From: Sphingomonas phyllosphaerae 5.2
GTDB taxonomy: Bacteria; Pseudomonadota; Alphaproteobacteria; Sphingomonadales; Sphingomonadaceae
NCBI RefSeq assembly: GCF_000419605.1
Contig: NZ_ATTI01000001.1
Location: 2,638,501-2,702,500 of the forward strand
Direction: 5' to 3'
DNA length: 64,000 nt
Part shown: positions 37,427-47,234 of the stretch, piece after piece
How the letters are laid out: each line of letters begins with the position of its first letter
How positions within the stretch are numbered: the first letter of the stretch is position 1
Made by a program: the position numbers and the translations under genes
Notes under the pieces: generated by a model
What the model saw: only the letters and a program-made list of their open reading frames with translations
Told to the model about the DNA's origin: nothing
Database searches by the model: none

Positions 37427-39133
37427 CTAATGCGCTGAGGCCCCCGCAGCGCCGATGCCCGTCTCGGCGCGGACGCGCTGCGCGAGATAGCCGCCGCGGT
37501 CCACCGCCGCGCGCGCGGAGCGGTCGAGCAAGGATACCAGCCAGATTGTCAGGAACGCTGCCGGCATCGAGAAGATCGCCGGCGACGAATAAGGAAAGAT
37601 CGCCGCCGGATGGCCGAGGATCTTCTCCCACACCGCCGGCGACAGCACCGTCAACACCACCGCCAGCACCAGCCCCAGCGTACCGCCCGCGACGACGCCG
37701 CGCGTCGTGCATCCCTTCCAGAACAGCGACAGCAACAGCACCGGGAAATTCCCCGAGGCGGCCACCGCGAAGGCAAGGCTGACCATGAACGCGACGTTCT
37801 GCTTTTCGAAGACGATCCCCAGCAGGATCGCCGCCACCGCCAGCACCAGCACCGTACGTCGCGACACGCGCAATTCCGCGGCGGGATCGGCGTCCCCCTT
37901 GCGGAACACCGTCGCATACAGATCGTGGCTCACCGCCGAGGCACCCGACAGCGTCAGCCCGGCGACGACCGCCAGGATCGTCGCGAACGCCACCGCGCTA
38001 ATGAAGCCGAGAAACAGATTGCCGCCCACCGCATGCGCGAGGTGGATCGCCGCCATGTTGCCGCCACCTGCCAGCCCGCCTGCGGGATCGAGATAACGCG
38101 GCTCGGTGGCGACCAGCACGATCGCACCGAACCCGATGATGAAGGTCAGGAGGTAGAAGTAACCGATCCACCCCGTCGCCCACAGCACCGATCGCCGCGC
38201 CGCCTTCGCATCGGGCACCGTGAAGAAGCGCATCAGGATGTGCGGCAGTCCGGCGGTGCCAAACATCAGCGCCAGCCCGAACGAAACCGCCGATATCGGG
38301 TCCTTGATGAAATTGCCCGGCCCCATGATCGACCGGCCCTTCGCCGCCGCCGCCGCCGGATCGACGCCGGCCGCGCTCGCCAGCCCGGTCTTGATCGCCA
38401 CTGCACGCGCGAACAGCGCCTCGAACGAAAAGCCGAACTGCGACAGCACCGCCAGCGCCATGAACGTCGCGCTGCCCAGCAGCAGCACCGCCTTGACGAT
38501 CTGCACCCACGTCGTCGCGGTCATCCCGCCGAACAGCACGTACAGCGTCATCAGCACGCCGACGATGACGACCGCATATTCATAGCGCAGGCCGAACAGC
38601 AGTTTGATCAGCTGCCCCGCTCCCACCATTTGCGCGATCAGGTAGAACAATACGACGGTCAGCGTGCTGATGGCGGCGAATGTTCGCACCGGCGGCTGCG
38701 CGAAGCGAAAGCTGGCGACATCGGCGAAGGTGTAGCGCCCCAGGTTGCGGAGCCGCTCCGCCATCAGGAACAGGATGATCGGCCATCCGACGAGGAACCC
38801 GATCGAATAGATCAGACCGTCATAGCCGTCCGCGAAGATCTGCGCCGAGATGCCGAGGAAGGACGCCGCCGACATGAAGTCGCCGGCGATCGCAAGGCCG
38901 TTCTGGAAGCCGGTGATCCCGCCGCCCGCGGTGTAGAAATCCTGCACCGTTCGCGTCCGCCGCGACGCCCAGCGCGTGATCGCCAGCGTCAGCAGCGCGA
39001 ACGCCGCGAACATCGCGATCGCCGTCCAGTTCGTCGCCTGCTGCACCGTCTGTCCGGCCACCCCATCCGCCAGCGCGGGCGCAGGCAACAGCGCGATCGT
39101 CGTGGCGACCGCGCCCGCTCGCAGGCGCCTCAC
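37427..39133 (-). CDS. actP: Cation/acetate symporter ActP
   Basis: The 568-residue protein is a sodium:solute symporter family member. It starts with a signal-like segment, and helix 1 follows near residue 36. Characteristic segments are [29 protein letters not shown] near residue 65 and [25 protein letters not shown] near residue 284. [15 protein letters not shown] lies near residue 394. It takes up acetate with Na+ across the inner membrane. It is the second gene of a pair with the DUF485 protein, with a four-nucleotide overlap, as in E. coli yjcH-actP. Confidence 0.9.
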   Translation of the reverse strand: MRRLRAGAVATTIALLPAPALADGVAGQTVQQATNWTAIAMFAAFALLTLAITRWASRRTRTVQDFYTAGGGITGFQNGLAIAGDFMSAASFLGISAQIFADGYDGLIYSIGFLVGWPIILFLMAERLRNLGRYTFADVASFRFAQPPVRTFAAISTLTVVLFYLIAQMVGAGQLIKLLFGLRYEYAVVIVGVLMTLYVLFGGMTATTWVQIVKAVLLLGSATFMALAVLSQFGFSFEALFARAVAIKTGLASAAGVDPAAAAAKGRSIMGPGNFIKDPISAVSFGLALMFGTAGLPHILMRFFTVPDAKAARRSVLWATGWIGYFYLLTFIIGFGAIVLVATEPRYLDPAGGLAGGGNMAAIHLAHAVGGNLFLGFISAVAFATILAVVAGLTLSGASAVSHDLYATVFRKGDADPAAELRVSRRTVLVLAVAAILLGIVFEKQNVAFMVSLAFAVAASGNFPVLLLSLFWKGCTTRGVVAGGTLGLVLAVVLTVLSPAVWEKILGHPAAIFPYSSPAIFSMPAAFLTIWLVSLLDRSARAAVDRGGYLAQRVRAETGIGAAGASAH

Positions 39134-39441
39134 GCGTGCGGCTCGCCGCGCAGTGCTGCGGTCAGCGGGTCGAAGGTCCGCGCCGCACGCCGCACGTAAA
39201 CGCCGGTCAGCACGATTGCGAGCACGATCACCCCGAAGCCGACGACGATCCCGATCGAGGTCACGCCAGCCCCGATCGGTCGCGCCAACAATGCCTTGTC
39301 GAACGCGATCAGCAGGATGAAGGCGAGGTACGCGACCAGCATCACGCCCGTCAGCGCCCAGGTGAACCGCCCCCGCTCACGCACCAGCGCGATATAGCGC
39401 GGGTCCGCCGCGATCCGTGCGGCCTCGGCTTCGTCCATCAT
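39130..39441 (-). CDS. DUF485 family inner-membrane protein (YjcH-like)
   Basis: The start after GGGAGA gives 103 residues. It has a short soluble N-terminus ([20 protein letters not shown]) and two membrane helices (about residues 28-48 and 60-82). The conserved RER..F.W pattern and its placement directly ahead of actP are typical of DUF485. It probably assists or regulates the symporter. The gene is divergent from the GH43 gene, with about 200 nt of control region between them. Confidence 0.85.
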   Translation of the reverse strand: MMDEAEAARIAADPRYIALVRERGRFTWALTGVMLVAYLAFILLIAFDKALLARPIGAGVTSIGIVVGFGVIVLAIVLTGVYVRRAARTFDPLTAALRGEPHA

Positions 39442-39558
39442 CGCTCTCCCTTTCCCGGACATGATGCAGAGAAGCGACGGCCGCGCAAGCCCAGGGCGAT
39501 ACTGGAAGTCCCTGTCGCCGTCTTCGGCGCGACCCACGGTTGCTGACCGGATTGCAGC

Positions 39559-39586
39559 TTGCGGCAGACCAAATGTCCGACATAAT
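39559..39586 (+). promoter_or_regulatory. Sigma-70-type promoter of the GH43 gene
   Basis: TTGCGG (39559-39564) and CATAAT (39581-39586) are separated by 16 nt. Transcription would start near 39593, about 53 nt before the start codon, which has a GGGAGA site. Confidence 0.45.
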
Positions 39587-39645
39587 GCCGCCACATAGAC
39601 GGTCGGGCGCGCAAGTCGACGCCGGGCGGAATTGGGAGAGCCCGG

Positions 39646-42600
39646 ATGAACGATACCTTGCGCACCCCGCGAGTGGTGCTCCTCGCGATGGCAGCCGCCG
39701 TTCTGACCGGCGCCAGCCATCCAGCCGATCCGCTCGCCGCGGCCGTGGCCGAGGCGCTTCGCACCGACCCTGCCTTTACCGCCCCGCTACGCGGCAACGT
39801 CACCCTTCCCGACAGCGCCGTGGCGCTTTCTTCGCTGGCCGACCGACCGGATGTGGCAGGCGCGCACATCGCGTGGAAATCGTCGCACCCGGCGACGATC
39901 TCGGACGCGGACCGCGGCAGCGGGGCGGACACGGTGCGTAAGGGCGTCGTCACGCGTGGCGCGACCGACCGACGCGTCCGCCTGACCGCTACCGTTACCT
40001 TGCCGGGTCGGCGCCCGCTGCCGGTCCCGCTCGATGTCACGGTGTCGGCTGCGTCTGCCGCACCGCCCCCGCCATCCGCCTATGTCTTCGTCTATTTTAC
40101 CGGAAATACGATCGACGGCGAAAAGCTGCGCCTTGCCATTTCCGACGGCAATAACGCCTTGAAATGGAAGACGTTGAACGACGCACAACCGATCCTCTCA
40201 TCGGGTGAAGGCACGCGCGGCTTGCGCGATCCGTTCATCATGCGCTCGGCGGAGGGCGACCGATTCTTCCTGCTCGCCACCGATCTCTCCACCGGCCGCA
40301 CCGGATGGGATACCGCCACCAGCCAGGGGAGCCGTTACCTTGAGATCTGGGAGTCGACCGACCTGATCCATTGGGGCAAGCAACGTCATATCCGCGTCAA
40401 CCTGCCCGGTGCCGGCATGACCTGGGCACCCGAGGGCAGCTACGACCCGACGATCGGCGCTTACGTCATCTACTGGACCTCGACGCTCTACAAGGACGCC
40501 GCGCACAAGGTAGAGGACGGAGACGGCCCACAGATCCTGACCGCCACCACCCGCGATTTCCGGAGCTTCACCGCGCCCGAGCCGTGGTTCAAGGCCGCCG
40601 ACGTGCCGGGTGCCGTCAAGTCCAAGGGCATGATCGACGCGACCGTCATGAAGAACGGCGACCGTTATTACCGCTTTACCAAGATCAGCGACGCGCACGG
40701 CTGCCCATCCGGCGATATTCTCGCGCAGGTCTCGCCCAGGCTGCGCGCCGGTGGTGCATCGGGCGGGTGGAAGATCATCGACCGCTGCATCGGCCGCCGT
40801 AGCGGCACGCCGGAGGTGGAAGGGCCGAGCGCCTTCGTCGCCAATCCCGGGGATCTCGGCGGCTTCAAATACTTCCTGTGGGTCGATGACTACGGCGGTG
40901 TCGGCTACATTCCACTCGCGACCAATTCGCTCGCCGGCAAAATCTCCTGGACCTATCCGCGCGACTTCGACCTGCCCGCCTCACCGCGCCACGGCGCGGT
41001 CATGGCGATCACGGCACGCGAACGCGATGCGCTCGTCGCGCACTGGAGCCGCCCCGCCCTTGTTGCGTCAGATGTCCGCGATAGCTGGATCGTCCCGCCG
41101 GTGCTCGCGTCGGGCACGCGCCTGCCCGTTCCGGCAGGCCATACCGCCACATGGCACGCCGATGATCGCGCGCTGTCCGGCGGCGTGCTCACCAATCCTG
41201 CCGCGGCCGAGCGCCTCGTGCGCCTTACCGGCACGCTGACGCGCCCCGACGGTACGACCTTCGCCAAGCACTTCACCGTACGCCTGCTCGGCAGCACCGC
41301 GCGCCGCCTCGAAGCTTATTCGCGCACGCCCACCACCGCGCATGACGCCAACCAGCCGACCGTGGCACGCAGCGTCCATCTCGCGCTCGCCGGTGCCGAC
41401 GGTCGCCCGGTGCCGCTGAACGACGACTATGGCGTGCTGTTCGCGCGCGGCGATTATGTCGGTGTCGACCGCGTCGCGCTACGCGGGATCGCTGACCCCT
41501 CGCTCTTCTACTTCGCCGACGGAGCACTCGGCATCATCGCGTCGCGCGTCGACATGTCCGGCACTCCCGATGCTGCCGCCACCGCGACGCTCGTCTTCCG
41601 CAGCGATCCGCAGCACCCCGCCGATTTCGTCGAGCTCGGCACGCTGGACCTTCGCGCCACCGGCACCGTTGCAAAGCCGCGGGCGACCTACGACAGCGCC
41701 ACCCGCCGCTACGTCGTGTCGTGGAGCGACGACACCGGCCGACCGCACTGGACGACCGTCGCCGATCTCGCGCGCACCGAATGGCGCGACATGCCTCTTC
41801 AACCGACAGACGGTGGCCGGCGCCGCCGGATCGTCGCGGCCGGCAACGTCGGCGATCCTCGCACAGGCGCTGTCGCCACCATCGAGCTCGACACGCTGCC
41901 GGTCGACGCCGACGTGGCGACCGCGCTTACCCGCCGGTTCGATCGCGTCGTCAACATCACCGCCGAGGTCACGCCGCAGACGATTGCGCCACGACAGGCC
42001 ACCGTGCTGCGCAACTCGCGCGCGACGTTGCGCTATTCCGACGGTTCCACCGCCACCCGCGCGGTCGACTGGGATGTCGCCGACGTAGCGCGCCTCGATC
42101 GCCCCGGCCGGTATCTGGTCCACGGCACCGTCCGGCAGCGCGCCTACCCACAGATCTTCGCCTACAACCGTGCCGATCCCGACATCTTTCGCTGGAAACG
42201 CGACGGGCGGGTCCGCTACCTCTTGGTCGCCACCGACGACACGAACAACGGCAACGTCGCCTCGCCGCATCTACCGCTCCGCATCGCCGACACGATCGCC
42301 GACCTCGCCGACGATCATGGTGGCCGCGCCCGCGAGATCGACTTGCTCAACCGCCGCACCCGCCGCGACCGCACCGTCGAGGGCCGCGTCATCGCCGGCT
42401 GCTATTGGGCCCCCGAACTGCATGAGATCGGCGGCAAACTCTCGATCCTGTTCGCCCCGTGCTTCAACCCTGAGGATGATCAGTCGAACGAAGGCGGTGC
42501 CTGGCTGCGCGTCGAGTCGCATATCATCCAGTTGCGCGACGGCGGTGATCCCGCGAACCCCGCCGACTGGTCGCAACCGGCGGCAATCCGCAAGGCCGAC

Positions 42601-43254
42601 GGCACTCCGCTCGGCCGTGCGGAGATGCCCGCCAACATCAGCCTCGACATGTCCTTCTTCACGGTCGGCGGTCAGAGCTATTACACTTGGTCGCAGCGCT
42701 ATCTGGCGGGTCCAAGCCCACTCGGTGACCCGCTGACATGGATCGCGAAGGTTGACCCCACCCGCCCGACCCGCCTGGCAGGAGCGCCGGCCCCGATCAT
42801 CGCGCCCGACACGTCGGTCGAGGAGAACCTGGCCGAGGGCGCCTTCGCGCTCCGACAGAACGGGCGACTCACGCTCGTGTACTCCAGCTCCGGTGTTAGC
42901 CCGACCTATGTCGTCAACGGCATCTCCGCACCCGTCGACGCCGATCTCACGCGGATCGATTCATGGCGAAAATGGCAGGCCCCCCTCCAGAAAAGCATGT
43001 CGATGCCCGAAGGCGTTACCGACTATCGCCGCTACGAACAGGGACCGGGCCATGGCGCCTTCACCACCGATGAGGACGGTAACGAACTCTACGTCTATCA
43101 TACGTGGGGCAACGGCGTCGGCGGCGACGGCCGCGACGCGCGCGTCCGTCGCCTGCACTGGGCCGCCGACGGTCGCCCGCTGCTCGACATGACGGCCGAC
43201 GAGGAAGTCGCCCCCGCCAATCGCCGGGTCGCTATGACGGTGACCGTCCGCTAG
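39646..43254 (+). CDS. Large exported multi-domain GH43-type glycosidase
   Basis: The 1202-residue protein begins with a signal peptide (residues about 1-23). An atrophied Ig-like domain follows (about 27-135), then a GH43 propeller (about 140-470; base Asp in GLRDPFIM, acid Glu in PEVEGPSAF). Next are a second Ig-like segment (about 480-570), a shortened propeller-like region (about 575-765) and a bacterial Ig domain (RYSDGSTATRAVDW near 805). The last propeller (about 845-1195) has the base Asp in NRADPDIF, WAPELHEI and the acid Glu in LAEGAF. GH43 enzymes remove arabinose or xylose from plant glycans. Two catalytic propellers in one chain are unusual. No transporter or TonB receptor gene is beside it. 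Confidence 0.85.
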   Translation: MNDTLRTPRVVLLAMAAAVLTGASHPADPLAAAVAEALRTDPAFTAPLRGNVTLPDSAVALSSLADRPDVAGAHIAWKSSHPATISDADRGSGADTVRKGVVTRGATDRRVRLTATVTLPGRRPLPVPLDVTVSAASAAPPPPSAYVFVYFTGNTIDGEKLRLAISDGNNALKWKTLNDAQPILSSGEGTRGLRDPFIMRSAEGDRFFLLATDLSTGRTGWDTATSQGSRYLEIWESTDLIHWGKQRHIRVNLPGAGMTWAPEGSYDPTIGAYVIYWTSTLYKDAAHKVEDGDGPQILTATTRDFRSFTAPEPWFKAADVPGAVKSKGMIDATVMKNGDRYYRFTKISDAHGCPSGDILAQVSPRLRAGGASGGWKIIDRCIGRRSGTPEVEGPSAFVANPGDLGGFKYFLWVDDYGGVGYIPLATNSLAGKISWTYPRDFDLPASPRHGAVMAITARERDALVAHWSRPALVASDVRDSWIVPPVLASGTRLPVPAGHTATWHADDRALSGGVLTNPAAAERLVRLTGTLTRPDGTTFAKHFTVRLLGSTARRLEAYSRTPTTAHDANQPTVARSVHLALAGADGRPVPLNDDYGVLFARGDYVGVDRVALRGIADPSLFYFADGALGIIASRVDMSGTPDAAATATLVFRSDPQHPADFVELGTLDLRATGTVAKPRATYDSATRRYVVSWSDDTGRPHWTTVADLARTEWRDMPLQPTDGGRRRRIVAAGNVGDPRTGAVATIELDTLPVDADVATALTRRFDRVVNITAEVTPQTIAPRQATVLRNSRATLRYSDGSTATRAVDWDVADVARLDRPGRYLVHGTVRQRAYPQIFAYNRADPDIFRWKRDGRVRYLLVATDDTNNGNVASPHLPLRIADTIADLADDHGGRAREIDLLNRRTRRDRTVEGRVIAGCYWAPELHEIGGKLSILFAPCFNPEDDQSNEGGAWLRVESHIIQLRDGGDPANPADWSQPAAIRKADGTPLGRAEMPANISLDMSFFTVGGQSYYTWSQRYLAGPSPLGDPLTWIAKVDPTRPTRLAGAPAPIIAPDTSVEENLAEGAFALRQNGRLTLVYSSSGVSPTYVVNGISAPVDADLTRIDSWRKWQAPLQKSMSMPEGVTDYRRYEQGPGHGAFTTDEDGNELYVYHTWGNGVGGDGRDARVRRLHWAADGRPLLDMTADEEVAPANRRVAMTVTVR

Positions 43255-43321
43255 CGACCCCGGTAGCCGGAGCCTCGACGCCATATCGAACAGCCCCGAC
43301 GGACAACGAACCGAGCGCGGG

Positions 43322-44626
43322 TCAGACGGCCACCGGCACCGCTTGTCGCTCGGCATCGCCGAACACGCGGAGGTAGCGAGCGATCTCCTCCGGCGCTCCC
43401 GTCGCCTTCTCGGGATTGTCCGACAGCTTCACTGCCGGCCGGTCATTCGCGCTCACCACCTTGCAGACCAGCGAGATCGGCTCCAGCCCCGCAGCGCCTT
43501 CCGGATCGCAGCCCCTGAAGTCGTTGGTCAGGTTCGTACCCCAGCCGAAGCTGGTCCGCACGCGCCCATTGAAATGGCGATACGTCGCTGCGATCGAATC
43601 CACGTCCATGCCATCGGAGAAGATCAACAATTTCTCGCGCGGATCGCGGCCATGCGCGCGCCACCATGCAATGATCCGCTCACCCGCCTCGACCGACGGC
43701 GCGCTGTCCGGACGAAAGCCGGTCCAGTCCGCAACCCAATCCGGCGCATCGCGCAGGAACGCCGCACTACCGAACGCATCCGGAAGCGCGATCAGCAGGT
43801 TGCCGCCATAGGCCTGCCGCCATTCGTCGAGCACGCGGTACGGCGCGCTCGCCAACGTGGCGTCATCGGGTGCGAGCGCGGCAGCGACCATCGGCAATTC
43901 GTGCGCGTTGGTTCCGATCGCCTCCAGGTCATGGTCCATCGCCAGCAGTACGTTCGACGTGCCGATGAATCGCGGACCCAGCCCCTCCTTCAGCGCCTCG
44001 ACACACCAACGCTGCCACAGAAAGCCGTGCCGCCGCCGCGTCCCGAAATCGGACAAGGCAAGTTCGGGCAGTTCGCGCAGCCGCTCGACCTTGTCCCACA
44101 GTTTCGCCTTCGCGCGCGCATACAGCACGTCGAGCGTGAACCGCCCCTTCCCACGCAGCGCCGCCCGCGCGCGCAGCTCGTTGACGATCGCCAGCGCCGG
44201 GATTTCCCACATCGTGGTGTCGGTCCATGGCCCCTCGAACCGCAGCTCGAATTGCCCGTCGACCTGCCGCAGGTCGTACTCGGGGAGTTGGAAAGCGGCG
44301 AGCCACGCTAGGAAGTCGGGCGCGAACATCCGCGCCTCGCCGTAAAAGCTGTTACCCGCCAGCCAGATCAGCTCCTTCTTCGTGAACCTCAGCCCGCGTG
44401 CATGATCGAGCTGCGCGCGCAGCTCACCCTGGTCGATCACCTCGGCCAGCCGCACCGTTCGCGTGCGGTTGATCAGCGCGAAGGTCGCGGTCGTGTCGCG
44501 ATGCCGGCGCCAGATCAGCTGAAGCATGAGCAATTTGTAGAAATCGGTATCGAGCAGGCTGCGCACGATCGGATCGAGCCGCCAGCCATGATCCCAGGTG
44601 CGCGTCGCAATGTCGGTATAGACCAT
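43322..44626 (-). CDS. pncB: Nicotinate phosphoribosyltransferase
   Basis: The 434-residue protein opens with [26 protein letters not shown], the typical start of bacterial NAPRTase. Further landmarks are [19 protein letters not shown] near residue 195, [11 protein letters not shown] near residue 220 and [11 protein letters not shown] near residue 365. The enzyme converts nicotinate and PRPP (with ATP) to nicotinate mononucleotide in the NAD salvage pathway. It lies three nucleotides downstream of the Hsp70-like gene in the same direction, so the two are likely co-transcribed. Confidence 0.93.
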   Translation of the reverse strand: MVYTDIATRTWDHGWRLDPIVRSLLDTDFYKLLMLQLIWRRHRDTTATFALINRTRTVRLAEVIDQGELRAQLDHARGLRFTKKELIWLAGNSFYGEARMFAPDFLAWLAAFQLPEYDLRQVDGQFELRFEGPWTDTTMWEIPALAIVNELRARAALRGKGRFTLDVLYARAKAKLWDKVERLRELPELALSDFGTRRRHGFLWQRWCVEALKEGLGPRFIGTSNVLLAMDHDLEAIGTNAHELPMVAAALAPDDATLASAPYRVLDEWRQAYGGNLLIALPDAFGSAAFLRDAPDWVADWTGFRPDSAPSVEAGERIIAWWRAHGRDPREKLLIFSDGMDVDSIAATYRHFNGRVRTSFGWGTNLTNDFRGCDPEGAAGLEPISLVCKVVSANDRPAVKLSDNPEKATGAPEEIARYLRVFGDAERQAVPVAV

Positions 44627-44629
44627 CGC

Positions 44630-45931
44630 TCAGGCCGCCCACGGCGTTATGTCGGGCTCCGCACCGATCAGCGCGAGACCATGTGCGATCGAGGTCAGCT
44701 CGCCGCCGGTGGCGATCCGCTCCGCGCCAAACCGCCGATCGAACAGCGCGCGGATCGCGGGGATCAGGGACGAGCCGCCGGTCAGGAACACGCGATCGAC
44801 CGCGCCCGCCTCCACCCCGCCGCGGACCAGTGCTGCATCCAGGGCGGCCTCGATCCGGACGAGATCATCGGCGATCCAGCGCTCGAAATCGGCGCGCGCA
44901 ACGTCCGCCGCGATCCGCACTCCGCCCCCCTCGAACGCGAATTCGGCATGTTCAGCGCCCGACAGCGCACGCTTCAGCCGCCCGACCGCATCGTAGAGCG
45001 GAAAGCCCTGCTCTTCCTCGACCAGCGCGATCATTCGCCCGATCGCATCGGGATCGAGCGCATCGCGTTGCAGGCGCCGCAATTCCTCGAGCGTCTTGCG
45101 GTTACGCATCATCGCGAGTCGCGACCAGTCCGCAACGTCGTTGAAATAGCCGCCGGGTATTTCGAGCACCTTGCCGAATGAGCGATATTCGCCGCCTTTG
45201 CCAAGCAGCGGCAGCACCAGTTGCGACACGATCCGTTGATCGAACCGGTCGCCTGCGATGCCGACGCCGGTCGAGGCGAGTGGAACGCAGCGGCGCACCG
45301 CGCCGGGTGCGGCGACTCGCACCAGCGAGAAGTCGGTCGTACCGCCGCCGAAATCGGCAACTAGGATCGTCGCCGGTTCGCTCAGCCGTGCGGCAAAGCT
45401 GTGCGCGGCGCCCAGCGGTTCGTAGACGTAGTGCACCTCCGTCCCGAACTCGCGCAGCATCGCATCATAGCGTCGCCGCGCCAGTGCGGCATCGGGACGC
45501 GCGCCGGCATATTCGACTGGGCGTCCTACGACGACGCGGTGCGGACGGTCGTCGAGCTGCCCGCCGGCATGGCGCACCAGCTTCTGGAGCAGCAACCGCC
45601 CAAGGTCCTCGAACCGCATCGGGCGGTTGAAGATCGTCGCGCGTTCGAACAGCGGACTGGCGGCGACGGTCTTGAATGACTGGACGAAGCGGCTGTCGAG
45701 CGGCGACTGGAGATATTCGGCGATGGCCCATGGCCCCGCCTCGTGCGCGATGCCGTTCCAGCCCTGCTCGTCTTCCCAGAAGCATAGCGCCGAGCGGAAC
45801 ACCGCCCCGGTCGCCTCCGCTCCCGTAAACTCGATCAGCCGCGCATCGCCGGCGCCGTCGGCTTGCGCGACGACGGTGTTGGTGGTGCCGAAATCCAGCC
45901 CGAGCGCCGGTATCGCCGGTTCGCGTGACAC
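44630..45931 (-). CDS. Hsp70-family protein (YegD-like)
   Basis: The GTG at 45931 is preceded by GGAG six nucleotides upstream and is preferred over an in-frame TTG at 45949 that almost touches the tRNA. It gives 433 residues. ALGLDFGTTNTVVA (about 8-21), the phosphate-2 motif VADFGGGTTDFSLV (about 189-202) and FLTGGSSLIPAI (about 387-398) show a complete Hsp70-type ATPase. The substrate-binding domain of DnaK is absent, as in YegD. No co-chaperone is nearby. It follows tRNA-Arg with only 19 nt between. Confidence 0.85.
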   Translation of the reverse strand: MSREPAIPALGLDFGTTNTVVAQADGAGDARLIEFTGAEATGAVFRSALCFWEDEQGWNGIAHEAGPWAIAEYLQSPLDSRFVQSFKTVAASPLFERATIFNRPMRFEDLGRLLLQKLVRHAGGQLDDRPHRVVVGRPVEYAGARPDAALARRRYDAMLREFGTEVHYVYEPLGAAHSFAARLSEPATILVADFGGGTTDFSLVRVAAPGAVRRCVPLASTGVGIAGDRFDQRIVSQLVLPLLGKGGEYRSFGKVLEIPGGYFNDVADWSRLAMMRNRKTLEELRRLQRDALDPDAIGRMIALVEEEQGFPLYDAVGRLKRALSGAEHAEFAFEGGGVRIAADVARADFERWIADDLVRIEAALDAALVRGGVEAGAVDRVFLTGGSSLIPAIRALFDRRFGAERIATGGELTSIAHGLALIGAEPDITPWAA

Positions 45932-45950
45932 GCCATGCTCCGTCGCCAAT

Positions 45951-46027
45951 TGGTGCCCCCGGCGAGATTCGAACTCACGGCCTGCGGTTTAGGAAACCGT
46001 CGCTCTATCCTGCTGAGCTACGGGGGC
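45951..46027 (-). tRNA. tRNA-Arg (anticodon CCU)
   Basis: The minus strand starts with acceptor GCCCCCG, followed by TA and the D-arm GCTCAGCAGGATAGAGC. The anticodon loop is TTCCTAA with anticodon CCT at positions 34-36, and the T-arm is GTGAG-TTCGAAT-CTCGC. Acceptor CGGGGGC, discriminator A and an encoded CCA follow. The outermost anticodon-stem pair is A-C. The 77-nt gene is complete. It reads AGG codons. Confidence 0.95.
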
Positions 46028-46062
46028 ACGGGCGATTTCTCTAGATTTCGGCGTCCGCCCGG

Positions 46063-46410
46063 TCAACCGAACAGCGCGGCATACCGTTCGGGCTTGAACC
46101 CGACCTCGATGCGGCCGCCGTCGACCAGCACCGGGCGCTTGATCGTGGAAGGATTTGCGATCATCAGCGCTCGTGCCTTAGCGCGATCCAGATCGGCCTT
46201 GTCGGCGTCGGGCAGCTTGCGGAACGTCGTGCCGGTGCGATTGAGCAGCGGCTCCCATCCGACCGCGTCGATCCAGCGATCGAGCGCGGCAGCATCGACG
46301 CCCGCTTTCTTGTAGTCGTGAAGGACGAACGGGACGTCCTGCGTAGCTAGCCACGTGCGCGCCTTCTTGATGGTGTCGCAATTGGGGATGCCGTACATGG
46401 TCGTCGTCAT
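46063..46410 (-). CDS. ArsC/Spx-family reductase-like protein (YffB type)
   Basis: The ATG after GAGGAACG gives 115 residues. It has TMYGIPNCDTIKKARTWL (about 4-21) with a single active-site Cys, HDYKKAGV near residue 31, LLNRTGTTFRKL near residue 55 and IKRPVLVDGG near residue 90. This matches the YffB/Spx-type thioredoxin-fold family rather than proven arsenate reductases. The function may be a glutathione-dependent thiol reductase. It is followed after 35 nt by the tRNA gene in the same direction. Confidence 0.85.
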   Translation of the reverse strand: MTTTMYGIPNCDTIKKARTWLATQDVPFVLHDYKKAGVDAAALDRWIDAVGWEPLLNRTGTTFRKLPDADKADLDRAKARALMIANPSTIKRPVLVDGGRIEVGFKPERYAALFG

Positions 46411-46549
46411 CGTTCCTCTTTCTCGCTCGCAGGTAATCCGCCGCGTGCCACACCGCAAAATCCATAGGTCAGAGTCGCGCCGGCGTTAGCGCTCCCGGTA
46501 TCGGCAACGTGGGGTGAGAGCAGCCCGACGATGTTCACCAACGGCAACA

Positions 46550-47122
46550 CTATTGCCGCTGCGGGGCAATCACCTGTCGCACCATGCGGATCTCGGTCGC
46601 ATAGCCCGGCTTCTTCGGCGTGCTGCGGATCAGGTAGATCGCGTCGGCCGCGCCGTCCGCCCCCTGCTTCTGCACGCCGCTCGCTTGTGAGCGGACGTCG
46701 CCTACGTCGAAGGTTTGTGGCGGCATCGTGACGAACCCGCCGCCGCTGCGCGCCTGCGCCGCGGCGAGCAGTTGCTGCCACTTGCCTTCATCGATCACGC
46801 CGTCGGTGTTGGTGATACGTACCGCACAGGCGTGGATCGGCGGCGCCTCGATCGTCACGACGATCCGGCTGGCGCCCGCGGGCATGCTCCAGCCGCGACC
46901 AGGATCGTCCTTGAGGTAGACGCGTAGTTCCTCGGGCGTCAGCGGACGCGCGCCGGGGATTTTGGCCATGCCCGCGGCCACGCGGGCTTCGTCCGGGAAG
47001 ACGCGATTGCAGATCATGTCGAACATCCGCATCTGCCCCTCGCCACGGAACCGCGGTCGATCGGCGGATTGCGGCTGCGGCGCCGCGGCTTGCAGCGCGA
47101 GGACCAGCAGGACGGCGCTCAT
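46550..47122 (-). CDS. Conserved hypothetical secreted protein
   Basis: The 190-residue protein begins with a short signal-like stretch (MSAVLLVLALQAAA). It then has FDMICNRVFPDEARVAAGMAKIPG near residue 34, a segment with WSMPAGASRIVVTIEAPPIHACAVRITNTDG near residue 77 and a C-terminal basic part. Two cysteines (ICN and HACAVR) are conserved-looking. I recall similar sphingomonad proteins annotated as NMCC_0638-like, but I cannot confirm it. No enzyme motif is visible. Confidence 0.65.
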   Translation of the reverse strand: MSAVLLVLALQAAAPQPQSADRPRFRGEGQMRMFDMICNRVFPDEARVAAGMAKIPGARPLTPEELRVYLKDDPGRGWSMPAGASRIVVTIEAPPIHACAVRITNTDGVIDEGKWQQLLAAAQARSGGGFVTMPPQTFDVGDVRSQASGVQKQGADGAADAIYLIRSTPKKPGYATEIRMVRQVIAPQRQ

Positions 47123-47234
47123 CGATTATCCCCTATCGGTCGCGATCGTTGTGGCACGCTTCCTCGATAGCCGCCACTACCTGCCGCAGCTTGCCTATGC
47201 CCGCGCCCTTACCCCGCACGGTCGCTCGTCCGCA

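Noticed and set aside
46063..46410. Calling the ArsC-like protein an arsenate reductase
   Set aside because: It fits the YffB/Spx branch better and no arsenic genes are next to it.
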